Below, one piece after another: positions 1 through 18,378 of a DNA stretch of 64,000 nt. Source of the DNA: Aspidiotus rigidus. Lineage: Eukaryota > Arthropoda > Insecta > Hemiptera > Diaspididae. How positions within the stretch are numbered: the stretch's first letter is position 1; every line of letters begins with the position of its first letter. The notes below the pieces were generated by a model. The model saw nothing but the letters and a program-made list of their open reading frames with translations, was not told the origin of the DNA and ran no database searches. The DNA lies in assembly GCA_035079385.1 (NCBI GenBank), contig JAVHKY010000056.1, positions 2,170,001 to 2,234,000 of the forward strand. The letters are read 5' to 3'. The translations under genes and the position numbers were made by a program.

Positions 1-200
1 TTGGAAAATTTCTTCTCTCGAGCCATATATGATAGGAGAGGGACTTGGAAGGAATTTCGACTCCTGAGCTATATATGACAGGAGGGGACTTGGAAAACAT
101 TTCGGCTATCAAGCCATATATGATAGGGACTTGGAAAAATTTCCACTCTCGAGCTATATATGATAGAAGGGGGACTTGGAAAAATTCCTATCATATAGCT
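1..200 (+). repeat. Minisatellite, about 45-bp monomer
   Basis: Four to five imperfect direct copies of a monomer of about 45 bp are visible. Each contains the blocks GGACTTGGAA, AATTTCGACTCTCGAG and CATATATGATAGGA. The same monomer recurs at 466-604, 753-800 and 1832-1915, and near 17.2, 31.1, 37.4, 59.1, 60.7 and 62.2 kb, in both orientations. It therefore belongs to a dispersed mobile family rather than a single local satellite. It begins at the window edge, so the left limit is unknown. Confidence 0.85.
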
Positions 201-388
201 CGAGATTCGAGAAAAATTTAGACTCTCAAATTAAATTATACTAGGCTTATAGTAGGTCTAGGTCTTCTTTATACTAGCTTTATCTAGGTCTAGGCTTTCT
301 TGAATTCTTAATACCAAATCTCATATTACTCATAAAACAGGTTCCCTGCGTTCCTCGTTTAACTTTGTTGAGGAAGCCGTCCTTTTTT

Positions 389-735
389 AGCGGGGAACCC
401 GCTATCTATTTTGTTAGGAGATTACATCCTCAGAAAACGTCCGCGTCCGCAGGTTAGGTTAGGTTACGGGACTTGGAAGAATTTCGAGTCTCGAGCTATA
501 TATGATAGGAGGGGGACTTGGAAGAATTGTGACTTCCGAGCTATATATGATAGAAGGGGGACTTGGAAGAATTTCGTTTCTCGAGCTATATATGATAGGA
601 GGGAATGTAGAATGATAATTTCGATTTTAATTATATGACAAGATTATCAACTCAGTTCCACACCACCTGAGAGGTCGAGTTAAGGAATTGCGGGTTCCCC
701 GCTGCCATTGCAACGTCTGCAATGGCTTCTAATTT
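389..735 (+). mobile_element. Non-autonomous HINE/Helentron-like element, copy 1
   Basis: The left end is a perfect short palindrome AGCGGGGAACCCGCT (389-403) followed by ATTTTGTTAGG. The core holds three minisatellite monomers (466-604). The right end has two consecutive hairpins, one with GCGGGTTCCCCGC (690-702) and one with GCCATTGCA..TGCAATGGC, and then a T-rich run. A second copy with the same ends lies at 37263-37612. Conserved ends, subterminal hairpins, a tandem-repeat core and insertion into T-runs resemble Helentron-associated elements (HINE/DINE-1 type). The class assignment is inference; the shared ends are seen directly. It encodes no protein. Confidence 0.55.
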
Positions 736-752
736 TTTCTAAGTATAGGCCT

Positions 753-1242
753 ACCTCTCCTATCATGTATGGCTCGAGAGTGGAAATTTTTCCAAGTATC
801 CTCTGTTGAAATCCTCGATTATTTACATCATCGATTATTCGACTTAGCCTAAATAGGCTAAACCATTTCTCTTCTCGACCTCCTTTCCATTAAAAATAAA
901 CGGCGTCTTATTACAATGATTACTAAGCAATTTATCAGCTATACGACACTCGTATCCTTCCGATATTTCGATTTATCGCAAACCGTAAGTCGTAAATTTC
1001 ACAAACTAGTAGATTTCCCAAATTTAAGAATAGAAGAAGAAATAATCGTGGTTGCAGTCGACCAAATGGTAAGTACTGATTTCTGATCCTTTTGTAAACG
1101 TACCGAATTCTTGTTCCGACCTACCAACTCTAAAAGACTTCTGCGCGATCATTGTCGTGTACCTCTAAATTTATATCCTTCAAATACGACTCGGACAACT
1201 TTCATCTTTGTTGAAGGTAGCTTTGGTCAAGTCGAGATTGAA
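753..1242. other. Non-coding stretch with one reverse minisatellite monomer
   Basis: One monomer in reverse orientation is seen at 753-800 (CCTATCATGTATGGCTCGAG). No coding signal or RNA gene was recognised in the rest. Confidence 0.6.
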
Positions 1243-1452
1243 TCTTCGACCATATATTACATGGACATACCATAACGTGAAGCCAAACAAATCGATTTTG
1301 AGAAATGACGAAAAGCGACCCTTTTTTCTCAGCAAGAACATAGAAGAAATCAGCTGATTACGACGAAGTGCCACTTTTCGGTATTTCTCACTTTCAATTT
1401 CTTTTGTCTTCTTATCAGTATGGCATGTCCATATAATATATGGTCGAAGGAT
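1243..1452. repeat. Imperfect palindrome of about 210 bp
   Basis: The sequence around 1243-1275 (CGACCATATATTACATGG..) is repeated in inverted orientation around 1415-1452 (..CCATATAATATATGGTCG). Weaker pairing continues inward (GAAATGACGAAAAG against CTTTTCGGTATTTC). This is the usual shape of a small foldback or MITE. An open frame of 112 codons across it on the minus strand simply follows the palindrome and has no protein-like features. Confidence 0.6.
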
Positions 1453-1831
1453 ATTGAATCTACCTATTATTTGAAAGCAACCTCCACTAAGCACCTCTAA
1501 CTTTTCTTTAGTAACCATCTTTAGATTACATCAAGATCTTTCTGAATTAGTATTTACTCTACCAGACGTAGACTGACGGACTGCTTTTGTTTTCTGTCCG
1601 TTAGGAACTTCAAGATAAACTCAATCAGGAATCGACTATGTAATGTAACAAAATTAATTTCGTTGTACAGATTTATAATTAATTACGTAAATTAAATTAA
1701 TATTTGTTGACCTAAAACCGATTTTCTTTCTTCAACTCTCTCAAAACTTGTTGTGATTTCCGTACTAGGTCAAGTCTTCAAATCTCGTACGACCCACGGT
1801 ACACCGCGAGATACAAATCACAACACCCTCC

Positions 1832-1985
1832 TACCATATATAGCTCAGGAGTCGAAATTCCTTTCAAGTCCCTCTCCTATCATATATGGCTCGAGAGTAG
1901 AAATTTTTCGAAGTTTTTTGCTGGACGGCGGACGGCGCACGGCAAATTCCTCAAAAAACCCCCCATAAAACAGGTTCCCTGTTAA
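1832..1985 (-). mobile_element. End of the 'AACAGGTTCCCTG' element family with minisatellite
   Basis: Two reverse minisatellite monomers (1832-1915) are followed by a GC-rich spacer containing GGCGCACGGCAAATT and then by the terminal motif CCCCATAAAACAGGTTCCCT. The same terminal motif occurs near 335-350, 18355, 31206, 60905 and 62260. This is one end of a non-autonomous element family whose inverted partner (ACAGGGAACCTGT) is seen at 17173 and, in weaker form, near 60103. Confidence 0.6.
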
Positions 1986-3328
1986 AATATACTCGCACAT
2001 AATTATAAGTCGATAGGTGAAAGCGTTCAGAAGTTATGGAATTATAAACTTGCATACATACATACCCGCACAGACAGACATACAGACGACCATTCTCCTT
2101 TATACTGTATACTACAAATAGAGGTGACAAAGGGAAAATTGCATAATTGCAAAAAGTAGAAATTTTGCTAAATGTGTGCAACTAATTATTCCTTCAGTTG
2201 CTCCTCCTTCAACAATATCAACATGATGGTGGGCCTATTCTTTTATCATTTGCGCAAATCCATCTCATACAACCGTGTAGTTTCCTTGTATAATTCCTCC
2301 TCCTCGTCTAAAATAAAGAAGATAGTGGTTTTTAGTACCCTCATTTTGGGTATTTGTCTCTGTCAAATATCTTACGATGGAAATAAAATACCAAAAACAT
2401 GAAGAGGAGTTACTTATTATAGTGACCTTGAAAATAATCGAAAGACGAATATGAGGACGACTCTTCCTATTTCTCTTCTATAATCTGTATATCGACTGAT
2501 AAACCCAGAAATAGGTATGCGCAGTGCTCTTTTTTCCCAAATAATAAATTATTATTCTGTGATCGCAAAAAGAGAGAAAGAATGAAAGGAGTATGGAAAG
2601 CTGAAGACGAAACGCGCGAGTAAACAAAAGTACCTATAGTAGGTATTTTTCTTTTCCCCATTCTCTCTTTTCCTTGTAGTTTCTGTTGTCAAAGCTTATT
2701 ATGCAGCTTTAATTTAAATTTCATTAACATACCACACTTTCTATCCTTACGTCTCAAAATTTGAAGTGCATCATCGTAACTATAGCAGAAAGGGAGTAAA
2801 TCTTGTGTTTCTCATTCTCGAATTTGTACATAATATGTGTACAATATGTATGCGAAAATTCAAAATAAGCGGTTTCAGCGCAGTGGCTCCTGGAAACAAA
2901 TTAATTGCAATGTGTGTTCTATGTACACGCACATTCTACTTTGATAATACTTGCTGTTTTACACTACACTTCTCAGCAATGCAGTTTTTATCGTCTGGCT
3001 TTGTACATTAACAGCATACTAAATTTTAGGCGCGGCTTCCTCATGTTTAAAATTACTTTTTAGCAGCGGAGAGCTGTGAAGTGCTGTTTGATGAAACGTC
3101 CACTTTGTTAATTAATAAGTTCTCTGCTCAAACGGTGAAATGGGACAAGGTTTACAGTTGTCGTATTGTGTTTAACTCATACAAATCGTCGTACATCCTC
3201 TAAAATAATATGAGCTAAGATAAACTTACGTTGGTCAAAGGCGCAGGCATTGTTGACACACGAATTTTCAGAAGTGGAAACCTTGTATAGGAATCTTCAT
3301 GAACTTTGCCTGTTAAATTTATCCGTAT
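1986..3328. other. No gene recognised
   Basis: AT-rich sequence with short open frames only. None shows domain signatures, splice-consistent structure or a recognisable repeat end. Confidence 0.6.
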
Positions 3329-3602
3329 CTAACATTCCACTTTTCTTTTTTTGTCCTCTCCTTCCTCCCACCTGATAATAGGCTTGTTTTTGTAATTTGA
3401 GGACTTTGCGAGAAGATTGTGGAGGATTCTTTCAGATTTCTCATTTTTATGGTCCCTTGGTTTGAATGTATTTTGAAGAACAGCTTGAACGTTGTCTTTG
3501 TCTACAAGAAACACATGAGGTAATTTTTTTGTGAACAATTTAGGCAAGCCTTGATAATGTAGCTTCTGATTTGTCGGTGACATACGTTTGTAATCTACCA
3601 AA
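3329..3602 (-). CDS. Possible internal exon of an unknown protein
   Basis: An open frame of about 90 codons with protein-like composition (it contains LHYQGLPKLFTKKLPHVFLV and then many Lys/Asn/Glu) begins just after a possible acceptor (TTTGGTAG). A possible donor (AG/GTGGGA) lies about 25 codons before its stop. I do not recognise the product. No neighbouring exon was identified, so it could be an isolated exon, a decayed transposon ORF or a chance frame. Confidence 0.25.
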
Positions 3603-3974
3603 GATTAGATTCATGAGATGATTATTGAATATTTCTATGCCTACGGACCCCTCTCTGACCTTGACAGGACAAATTCGGAACGTAGAGACAAACTCGTACA
3701 ATTTTTATAAGACTAGACATAGGTATTCAACTCGATGAAGTGTATTCCGTACATCCAATGCCAGAAGTGTGATGTGTTGTATATTCGAACCAGGAAGTGC
3801 TGGCATTGCACTTTTGAAGAAACTGATTCTACACACCAACAGAGTGATTCTATGCAGAATACATTCCAAATTCTCTGTTTTTCTTATCAAACTAAACTAG
3901 CGACTCTATAATTTGCCCGGCCCGAGTATCGAGTCTTACTAAATCAAGAATGTGATGAGTACCGAAATCCGGAA

Positions 3975-4107
3975 ACTCCGTCCGCTAATTGATTGGGTCA
4001 CCACAAACGAACCCGCGAAACGCTTTCTCTCATCGTTATTAATTTTTTTGCATGGAAGTGCGTTGAGGGTTTGTGTACAGTGACCCAATCTATTTGCGGA
4101 CAGACTA
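3975..4107. repeat. Imperfect inverted repeat
   Basis: GTCCGCTAATTGATTGGGTC at the left is mirrored by GACCCAATCTATTTGCGGAC at the right. The inner parts also pair (CACAAACGAACCC with GGGTTTGTGT). This is a small foldback or MITE-like structure. A separate short hairpin (TACGGTCGC..GCGACCGTA) lies near 4250-4276. Confidence 0.6.
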
Positions 4108-4109
4108 CA

Positions 4110-7100
4110 ACGCCTGAACTGTTTCTTAGGCGCCCTTATTACACGCAACTTGCAAACCTGACTTATGAGAGACGAAGCTACTCAACTGTCTTTCTAATTC
4201 TTATGATTACAATGTATCGCTCATGTTATCACTATTACCTATGATAAGGGTACGGTCGCGATATTTTAGCGACCGTATTCTCACATATATTTGAAGTGGC
4301 TCGCACCCCTTTAAAATGTACGCGCGACGGAACTTTTTTGGATCCTATCCGGTTTGCTGGGAAGGAATACGTAGTGCAAGTGAGAGAGTGCAGTGTCTAT
4401 TTCTTAATCCTCTCCCTCTTCAACTACACCCTTCCATTGAAGAAGACTTATAAAACCCAAACGAAAATTCACCCACTGAAGTAGACAAAAATTTGCAGGG
4501 TTTGAAGCATAAATTTTTATTTAAAGTATTCTATCTTTGAATTTGAAACCGACACTTCCGCCTCCTCCCCCCTGGATAAAATCTTCCGGTTCTATTGCTG
4601 AAAATTGGTAAACCTAAATGTTAAACCATTTTTATACTAAAATTGGGTTCTTTTTTTTTTCAGAAGCATTTTGAAAAATTTGCTTCCTGTCATTTAAAAT
4701 AATGATTCGGTTGCACTAGAACAACTAATAAGTTAGTCTTTAATCAATAAGTCACTTGGAAAGCAAATGAGAAACATTTCTGCTTGAGCAATGGAAAACT
4801 CGCGTCCTCGGAAGAAACTGTGTTTACCAAGCATTCAATCAGAATTAGGGATGTATTTTGAATCATGAATATTTGTTCCGAAGAATTTCATTCCTTCGCG
4901 TTATCAATCCAATTTTTTTAGATCGTTTTTAATTTTCTGGAATATCATTTACCTGACTCGCACGTCTGACATAAGAGAAAAACTGGAATAAACCTGAAAA
5001 TAAGTGATAATTAAAAAAAGGCAGCATTTGATATTACGTTGTTCTTAACGCAGCAAAATCGAGTACAGAGAGACTATACTGCGAATTTTCTATGTGAATA
5101 GAAAACAGAAACAGTTATCAGAGTCAATTAATTTTTTTCTAAAGTAGAAAAACGCATAAGTTTTTTTTTCTGGAAGAAAGATGAAGTGGAGGAATAAGGA
5201 AAGAACGAACCAACGAAGGAAAAAAATCGAGAACAAGATAAGGATTGAATAGAAGAATTTTATCATCTAATAGGTAGAGAAAAGGAGAATCAACTTTATC
5301 GTCCTTACTAAATTTTAGAATCAACAAATGAGAAAAAGTAAAGAAATTTTTAATGTGTTAAAGTTGCTGTCCTTAACCGTCCATCATCATCAGTGTCATT
5401 CCCAGGAGTAGAAGAAACAAAACTTTTTCATTTTTTTCTTTTCCATTTTAACGCGGTGGACATGATTTTTCAATGTGGTTGACCGGCATAGTTCTTGGAA
5501 TGCACATCGTATTACTTACTCATCGGAAATCTCTTCGTGCAATGTGAGACAATTTCCAAATAATCACATCTAACATTCTTTGCACCGGAAAGCAATGCTT
5601 TTAGTTAGTTAATCATAACAACGCTAGCCCAACAATATCGTATTATTTGCGATAACAATTAAAAAATTCCGCACTGCATGCACATTTTTTGATAAAAACA
5701 AGGAGAACGCAAAAGTAGTTAATTGCGATACAACAATTGGCGTCGGCTCTATGCGGCGTGTGCGATCTCAATTGAACTTTTAGTATTTAGATACACCTAC
5801 AGTAGGCCTATTTTGTGGATTGATTACAAATTAATACGCAAAATTTCCCATAAGTACCGCACATCTTGCATTCGTGGTTCGGCAAGCGTCTATTTCCATG
5901 TAAGTACCTATCAAATAATGATACCTACGCTTAAGAGCGTGGCGGATTAAGCCCTATGGTATCTAGCACGAAAGTTTTTGCGTCGAAGCATTTTATCTCT
6001 ACGTTTATTATACGGTAGGAATGTACCTCGTGCGGATACTTTTCGCAGTTATGTAGAAGTCGTTCAATCAAAATCTTCTTTCTTATACTTTCGAGCATTA
6101 AATATATTATACCTACGAATAATACAAGCTTATAGCCAGAAAAAAGAAATCTATGTTACAAATATTTGCACATTCAACCGTCGACAGAAACGTACAGTTT
6201 AAGAGCGGAATAATCCAGAACATGAAGAATATAGGTATTTGAATCTATTTGTACTTTATAACCGCAATACTTCCCCACACCGACGTGCGAGCTGTTTTAG
6301 TGCTATAAAGAAAAACCAAGAAATGTACTAAGAAGACACAATAATACCCTATAGCAGTTATTTGTACAATTACCTTTCCTGCAATACTAACATTCGCATG
6401 TGCAATGAGTCTATAATATACTGACATAGTGTACATACAAGTGCAATAGAAAACGACACAAAACATGCAGTGAATTAGAGTAGGTATTTTTACCTATCCA
6501 ATTGAACAGAGTAAAATCAAATAATGGTTTTTCATTTTCTGTCTCTTTTTTCTTTCACTTTGCGTTCTCTATTTCCTGAACAACAATGATAAATCTTCCC
6601 GCCCCTTTTTCATTCTTGCAACACGTTTCTACACGATTTCTGAACATCCCTTGACAAAATTTACAGAAGAATGCCTGCTTCTTACCTTCTTTAGATGAAA
6701 CAAAATACTTTTGCAATTCTGGTGAAATACGAGAATGAACGGAAGTAGGCTCAACTATTTGGTAAGTTTGATTGAAATATTTGCGGGTATCGTTTCTGAA
6801 GAGGATTTAGTTGATGTTTGATATGTTAACAATTAAATTTTCGGATACCGACAATGATGACTTATTTATCGCAAAAAAAAAAAACAAAAATACTGGTGCA
6901 GGTGTGTTCTACAAATCAAATATCATTCAACTCTCTCGAATGGTTTAGGCTTAATAAAAATTATGGAACACGACTCAAATCAAATTGGAGTAAATACCTA
7001 AATCATAAGTCAAGTACTGGAAGGGGAGGGTTGCTAACACCTATAAGAAATCTATTACCCATATTTGATTCACAATCACAAAGCTCACTGTCCTCTGAGA

Positions 7101-7926
7101 CGGGATGGTGTGTTTTAGTCGTAGGATATTCGCGTACCTTGTACCACACGTGTCGATTGGTCTATAGTTATATCTTGTCTATAGTTATATCGTAGCAACC
7201 AATCTGGGGTTTCCATCTCGTCTATATTAGTTAGATTTTGTTTCGGCTGTAAATTCTTTTTTAGTTGATAGTTGTTTTTTCTTTTTTTTCTTTTCTATTG
7301 GTCTGACCAATCTTTCTGATAGGCGAAACTGTTTCCAATAGGTAACCGTAGGTGAGTATACAAGAATTGTTTCTACCCCCCGTAATTTTCAATTCTCCTC
7401 CCACCAAGTGTATTGGAATTCTCCTCGAGTATGTCGGTATGATGGGAGTCGTCTTTCAAGAAGAAAAAACTTGTGCCCTCGTCTATGATGGCGTGTATTA
7501 CTTTGTAGCATACATCACAGTGTGTATAAGAACATTGCTTTTGTGTCTGATGGGGTGGGTGTAGCCTTGCGTATGCATTAATTTTGTTTCCTCGAACAAC
7601 TTCAGTGTTGGAAGAATCTCTCCGTCGCCAGACTACCCCCAGGTACGCAAAACTTCGAAACACACAACAACGACACCACCTTAGATATAGCAGATCGTCG
7701 TTCAAGTCTCTTCTTCTTTCTTCAGGCTAAATTGATCTTCCTGTACATTTGTATGTGGATCGTACACAGGTGTTGATTAAGCCATAGCGTGGTTCTGCAT
7801 TCGCCTATTCCATTCCAGGTCCTACTTCTTCTTCATGACAGTGGCTGCAAATGCAGAATCCTGGTTCCCTGTTTCTTTGGAACCTAGCATGGTAAGCAAT
7901 CAGGCTACTTCAAGCGAGCGCTTCAC
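4110..7926. other. No gene recognised
   Basis: Long AT-rich stretch with only short open frames lacking recognisable domains. Poly-T and pyrimidine-rich tracts occur near 7266-7300. No RNA gene or transposon end was identified. Confidence 0.55.
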
Positions 7927-8690
7927 CTACCCCAATCTTTTGAAGAGATCGACTAAGCTTTCCCAGCTCACGCCTCCATGCCTTACACTCAAATAAAGTG
8001 TGCTGTGATTCATCATTCCCCCCTTGAGCAGTGTTGTCTGCTCAACTTCCCCTAACTTCTTGTGAAGGTACTTGTTGAAGCAGTCATGGCCACGTAACAC
8101 TTGTGTCGGGTGAAAGTTCAGCTGACCATAGTTCCGGTTCATCCATGCGTATTACCACATAGGTCGTCCATTTATCCAGCCCACTAGGCGCAAATCTTGC
8201 TCACCATTTTTCAAGCAAGGAGCCCTGGCCTCCTGCTTGACCCATAAAACCTCTTGAACGGTCGTTGTCTTTTTTTTTACTTTGAATACCACCACTCTCT
8301 CCTCAGCAAGGAGCTCGATACCTGCTCATATAGAGAGCCTCCGCTGAGACAGTGCGGTAGGTACTAACAGGCCTTGGCACAGCTCTTTTTTGGACCTTTA
8401 CCATCTCTTTCCTTCTATAGGGTATCTTCATGAAGTCGGCCCATACCAGGCCACCGTATAGGAGGATCAACAAGATGGTGCTCATCATGATGTTTCTTCT
8501 CGCTTCTCTCGGCCCTCGGAGGTTTCTCATCAGGCGGCTTAGGCATGTAACTACCCTGCCCGCCTTTTCCACTGTCATCAAAAAATTGTGTGTAAGTTAC
8601 CACATACTTGAGTACTTCATTACCTTCTTGGTCTCGATTTACTCTCCTTGCAGACAAGAGGTGCGGATGTAGAAAAACATAAGACATGTT
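7927..8690 (-). pseudogene. R1/I-like non-LTR retrotransposon, 3' part of ORF2, broken
   Basis: Two minus-strand frames match the C-terminal half of LINE ORF2 proteins of the R1/I type. The first (8303-8581) contains LMRNLRGPREARR, LLYGGLVWAD, a VQKRAV stretch and a YRTVS block, the pattern seen just after the reverse-transcriptase core. The second (7927-8142) has a GQLNFHPTQVLRGHDCFNKY block, typical of the region close to the C-terminus. The two lie in different frames separated by stops, so the copy is dead. Family placement is from remembered motifs. The 5' part, including the RT catalytic motif, is missing. Confidence 0.75.
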
Positions 8691-14822
<6,132 letters not shown>

Positions 14823-15187
14823 CAAAGGAAAACGGATAGATCGAAATTGAGTGTACGTGCGAGCATGGAAAGCACAAAAGTGAACTCAATGCACGTTGTT
14901 TAATGTTAAAACTGGAACGCGCACTGCTTCTAGTAGGAAAGAAAATTCTTCACTCACGTCCTTGTCTATCTCACTTTGTTAGATAGAACAGCTGTTTTCG
15001 AGAGAGACAAATTATACTTATTCTTTCTCGTTCATGAAAGTCCTTATCCAACACCACCTGCATTAAATATTAGACAACCACTTTTGTGATCAAGGGGACC
15101 TGGATAGAACAATTGATTTTTACTGTAGTGGCTTTTAGGATAAATTTACTAACATATATCCGTAAAAACTTCTATTAGATGATTACG

Positions 15188-16531
15188 TTAAAAATGACTA
15201 CTGCTACAGAGTTTGTGATGTTTTTTAAATTTCGGGTCCGCGATATCTATCACGCTTATTTTAGAGCTCAGATTTTCCAAGTGAATTATGCTGAAAGAGT
15301 AATCAACGCTGTAAACAAACACTTGATTTGAAGCGTACGCCCTGGAGATACAGAAATAAACGGTTGTTTCTGAAATGATATCTTGAGCTTCGCACATTAT
15401 CATCCATTCGTAGTACTTGATACCAGTTGTTTGTATCGCTCTTATGGCGTCCTCTGTCCGAAAAGTGATCTCCATGTACTGGCAGGGATCTTGATTTTCC
15501 GCCCGATGTGGGTATTTGATTTTGGTACGAAAATATAAGGATCCTAACGCCGAAACGCAAAGTCGATTCCATCGGTTGTGAGGACTTTTCCATCGTATAG
15601 TCAAACGACATAAAGGATCGAGAATAGCTTCTTTAAAGGGCACTGCAATCGAGCGCGAACAGGGCGAAGATTAGTGGACGAGCTTATCGAAGAATTTTGT
15701 GAGCTGTGTGGTTGATGCACGCAGTCATTGACATAGACTTAAGGCCTACCTGGTCGATGACGTTTTCTCAATCCTAAATAATGTAGTTCTACGTTGAATC
15801 GCGGGTGAATACGAGCTTGCGAGGGTTCTTCTGCGAGTGCTTCGAATTTCCCAGTGAAATAGGAAAAAATGAAACGTCCTCCAATGTAATAGTCCGGTGA
15901 GCCACTCACATTGTATTCCTTGGAAACGTAATACGGTATTATTTCTTTGGCATGACTCCCTGAAGTGAGACATACAATTACGTATTCCCGGACAGCGAGG
16001 TTCTGACGATATCCTTCTTCAAGAAATTCATTGACTTTGAACTGTCGAACCACATACGAATTCTTATATTCGGAGCCACGTCGTAGAATCGATTGCCTTT
16101 TCTTGTATATAAGCTTGTAAACGTTTTTGTATTCTTTCTTGAGAGTTCGACGGACGCTATCCATATTAACAGGATCTTGGTTACGTTCGCTAAAATAATC
16201 CGTACTAGTTATTGTTTCGCAGACGTTTCGTCGAATGTCCGCGTCTTCGTAGAAATTTGAGAAGGAGGGCGCTGATGATGCAATTTTCAAGAATATTAGT
16301 TTGTGACTTGGTACGTATATAACTGAAGGAAAACGGCCACAGCATAACCACAAGTTGAACGCTTATTTACTTACCTTGATTTCTCAACTGAATATACACT
16401 TGTTCGGCATGAAGAGAATTATCAATAGCAGTTAGTCGAGCTCTGTACCAATTTTCATAGAGAACGCAATTTACTACAAGAATTACAAAAAATACGAGTC
16501 TTCCAAATACAGAAAATACGATTAATGTCAT
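15188..16531 (-). CDS. Secreted protein of unknown function, paralogue A (3 exons, 394 aa)
   Basis: Exon 1 is 16375-16531, exon 2 15750-16322 and exon 3 15188-15642. The introns are 52 nt and 107 nt, both phase 1, with donors GTAAGT and GTAGGC and acceptors CCTTCAG and ATTGCAG. The exons total 1185 nt, a complete frame. The start was chosen because it gives a hydrophobic N-terminus (residues 1 to about 22, rich in Val, Phe, Leu and Ile) like a signal peptide. Shared family motifs are RRNVCETI (83-90), EYVIVC (165-170), YYVSKEYNV (183-191), GRFIF (201-205), LAEEP (215-219), DPLC (252-255), RLC (270-272), YYEWMIMCEAQDI (320-332), SRAYASN (343-349) and VFVYS (351-355). I recognise no catalytic site or known domain. 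The frame is intact, so it is probably functional. Secretion is inferred. Paralogues lie at 23528-26624 and 55271-58103. Confidence 0.8.
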
Positions 16532-17165
16532 TTTGCAATTGTTATCATCACCGTTTCATTCGACACATGAAAAGTTTTACTATCTCATTATAATGTACAT
16601 AAATAACAAACTGTGTGTGCTGCGTAGCATACCTATCTCTTGACTTACCTAAACACATACGCTTAACGGAGAACAACTTTTTTTGCTGAGATATTTTTGT
16701 AGACATCCTTATACAATCTACATATCCGAATTCGTAACCATGCGGGTATCCGCGAAGACTTAAAAAGAAGAAGAGAAAGAAGAATAAGGAGAGAAAAAGA
16801 AGGAATGGTGAGGAAGGACTTCAAAAAGTTACAACTTATGAGAGCTGTGAAGAGGGAAGGGGACAAAGAAAATTCAAATTACTTCGTGCATCTAGTTGTC
16901 TGTTGTATATAATAAACCATCTTTCATTCTTACAGTTTTTTTTTTCAGACTGTTCTAGCGTGTGCTGATTCGTTTTCGAAAATTACGTACTTTGCAAACT
17001 GAAAAGTATACAGGTGTCTTGTACATTGAAATTTCGGCGAGATGTTTTTGAACAACATAACTATATTATCAACGGAAGTGGAATTTCAAATCTTTTCAGC
17101 AGAATATTTTTTCCTCAATTTATTCGCAGTAGAACCCTGGTGAAAAAATGACCTCAACGAAGTTA
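16532..17165. other. Upstream of gene A; no further gene
   Basis: AT-rich sequence that presumably contains the promoter of gene A, but no core promoter element could be assigned. No other coding signal was seen. Confidence 0.5.
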
Positions 17166-18378
17166 AATGAGGAACACAGGGAACCTGTATCGTGGTGTAT
17201 GTGGCCTGAAAGTAAGAATTTTCCGAAGTCCCCTTCCTTCCTATCATATATTATGGCTTCAAAGTAAAAAATTTCCTTTTAGGTCCCCTCCTATCATATA
17301 TAGTTCGAGAGTCGGAATTTTTCTGAGTCCCTCTCGTATCATATACTATACCTCGAGAGTTAAAATTTTTCCAAGTTTTTGACTGAACAGCGAATATAGG
17401 GCTGATTCCAGTTTGTGGCCGAAAACGACCAAAAGTGTATAGTTTGCGGCCCGTAAAAAATATCTAGGTATTTATACAGTTTGCCGCCCCTGCAAAAAAA
17501 TTTGCTATTATTATTATGCATTGTTTCCTCGGGATAATTATGCGTCACGATATCGCAGATTTACTTTCCTGTCTGTACACAGTGGGAATGAATCCATCAC
17601 TTGTCCTGTAAGGATTTGATTGAATGTTTGGCTAGCTGAGGTGATGCGAGGTGAAATGACACCAGAAGCACTATCAATTCTGACAGAATACGTAAGTCTA
17701 TGCACGGACCGCGGGCAAAGTGTCATTCTACTGCAAAAAAACACTGGAGGAGTTGCATGTGGCATTAAGCGAATACGACATTCGCACTAAATTAAGTTAG
17801 CTGTGGAAGATTTTTTCCTAGAAGACCTCATGTCACTTGAATTACCCAACAAAAACAAAGTACGAGAATTTTGTGAGGTGCAATGTGGGCACAATATGCC
17901 GCAAACGTTCACCATACTACTAATGCGTGCGAGGGTCTACATAGTCGCCTGAACCAGATGTTTTATCACTCGCATACCCATATTTTCCTACTCTTAGATG
18001 CACTTATGGAAATTCAAGAGCACTCGTACTCTAAAATGTTATCAGTGAACCTAACGAAGGAAATTAAACGCAGTAGAGACAGACAAAAATTCATTCAGGA
18101 CACCATTGACGACTTCGAAAGTGGAAGGATCACTGCTCTTGAATATGTTTAGATATTATCGCGGAAGCATTTGTCGGACCGAAAATGGTAGTTTGTATTA
18201 TTGTGCGTCATTACACTCGTATCTGTACATGTATAACAAGAATAAACAAATTTTTTCTGGCCGCAATCTGGACAGTGACCGGCCGCTAAATGTACCCCTC
18301 CGCAAACTGCCGATAGCCGAATATATAGCATGGCAGACTTTTCGAAAAACTCCCCATAGAACGAGTTCCCTGTTCAAA
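17166..18378. mobile_element. Terminal-repeat element containing minisatellite and MULE fragment
   Basis: The left end has CACAGGGAACCTGTATCG (from about 17171) and the right end CCCCATAGAACGAGTTCCCT (ending near 18371). They are inverted relative to each other and match the element-end motif seen at six other places in the window. Inside are reverse minisatellite monomers (about 17215-17380) and a transposase fragment (17800-18152). Imperfect GGCCGC/GTTTGCGG-rich blocks near 17415-17490 and 18258-18310 may be the inner ends of a separate, nested DNA transposon. Exact ends and target duplication were not resolved. Confidence 0.55.
17800..18152 (+). pseudogene. MULE-type transposase fragment
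   Basis: One frame reads through VEDFFLEDLMSLELPNKNK (from about 17804). After a frame change near 17881 it continues in the open frame at 17883-18152 with MWAQYAANVHHTTNACEGLH, followed by SRLNQMFYHSHTHIF. The TTNxCExxH..xN..F pattern is characteristic of the C-terminal part of Mutator-like transposases of arthropods. The catalytic DDE region is absent and the copy is frameshifted, so it is not functional. Family placement rests on this motif only. Confidence 0.65.

Noticed and set aside
1180..1518. 112-codon minus-strand ORF
   Set aside because: Runs through an imperfect palindrome; composition follows the repeat and no domain is seen.
4246..4280. Short GC hairpin resembling a terminator
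   Set aside because: Intrinsic terminators are not expected in a eukaryotic nuclear context; recorded only as a hairpin.
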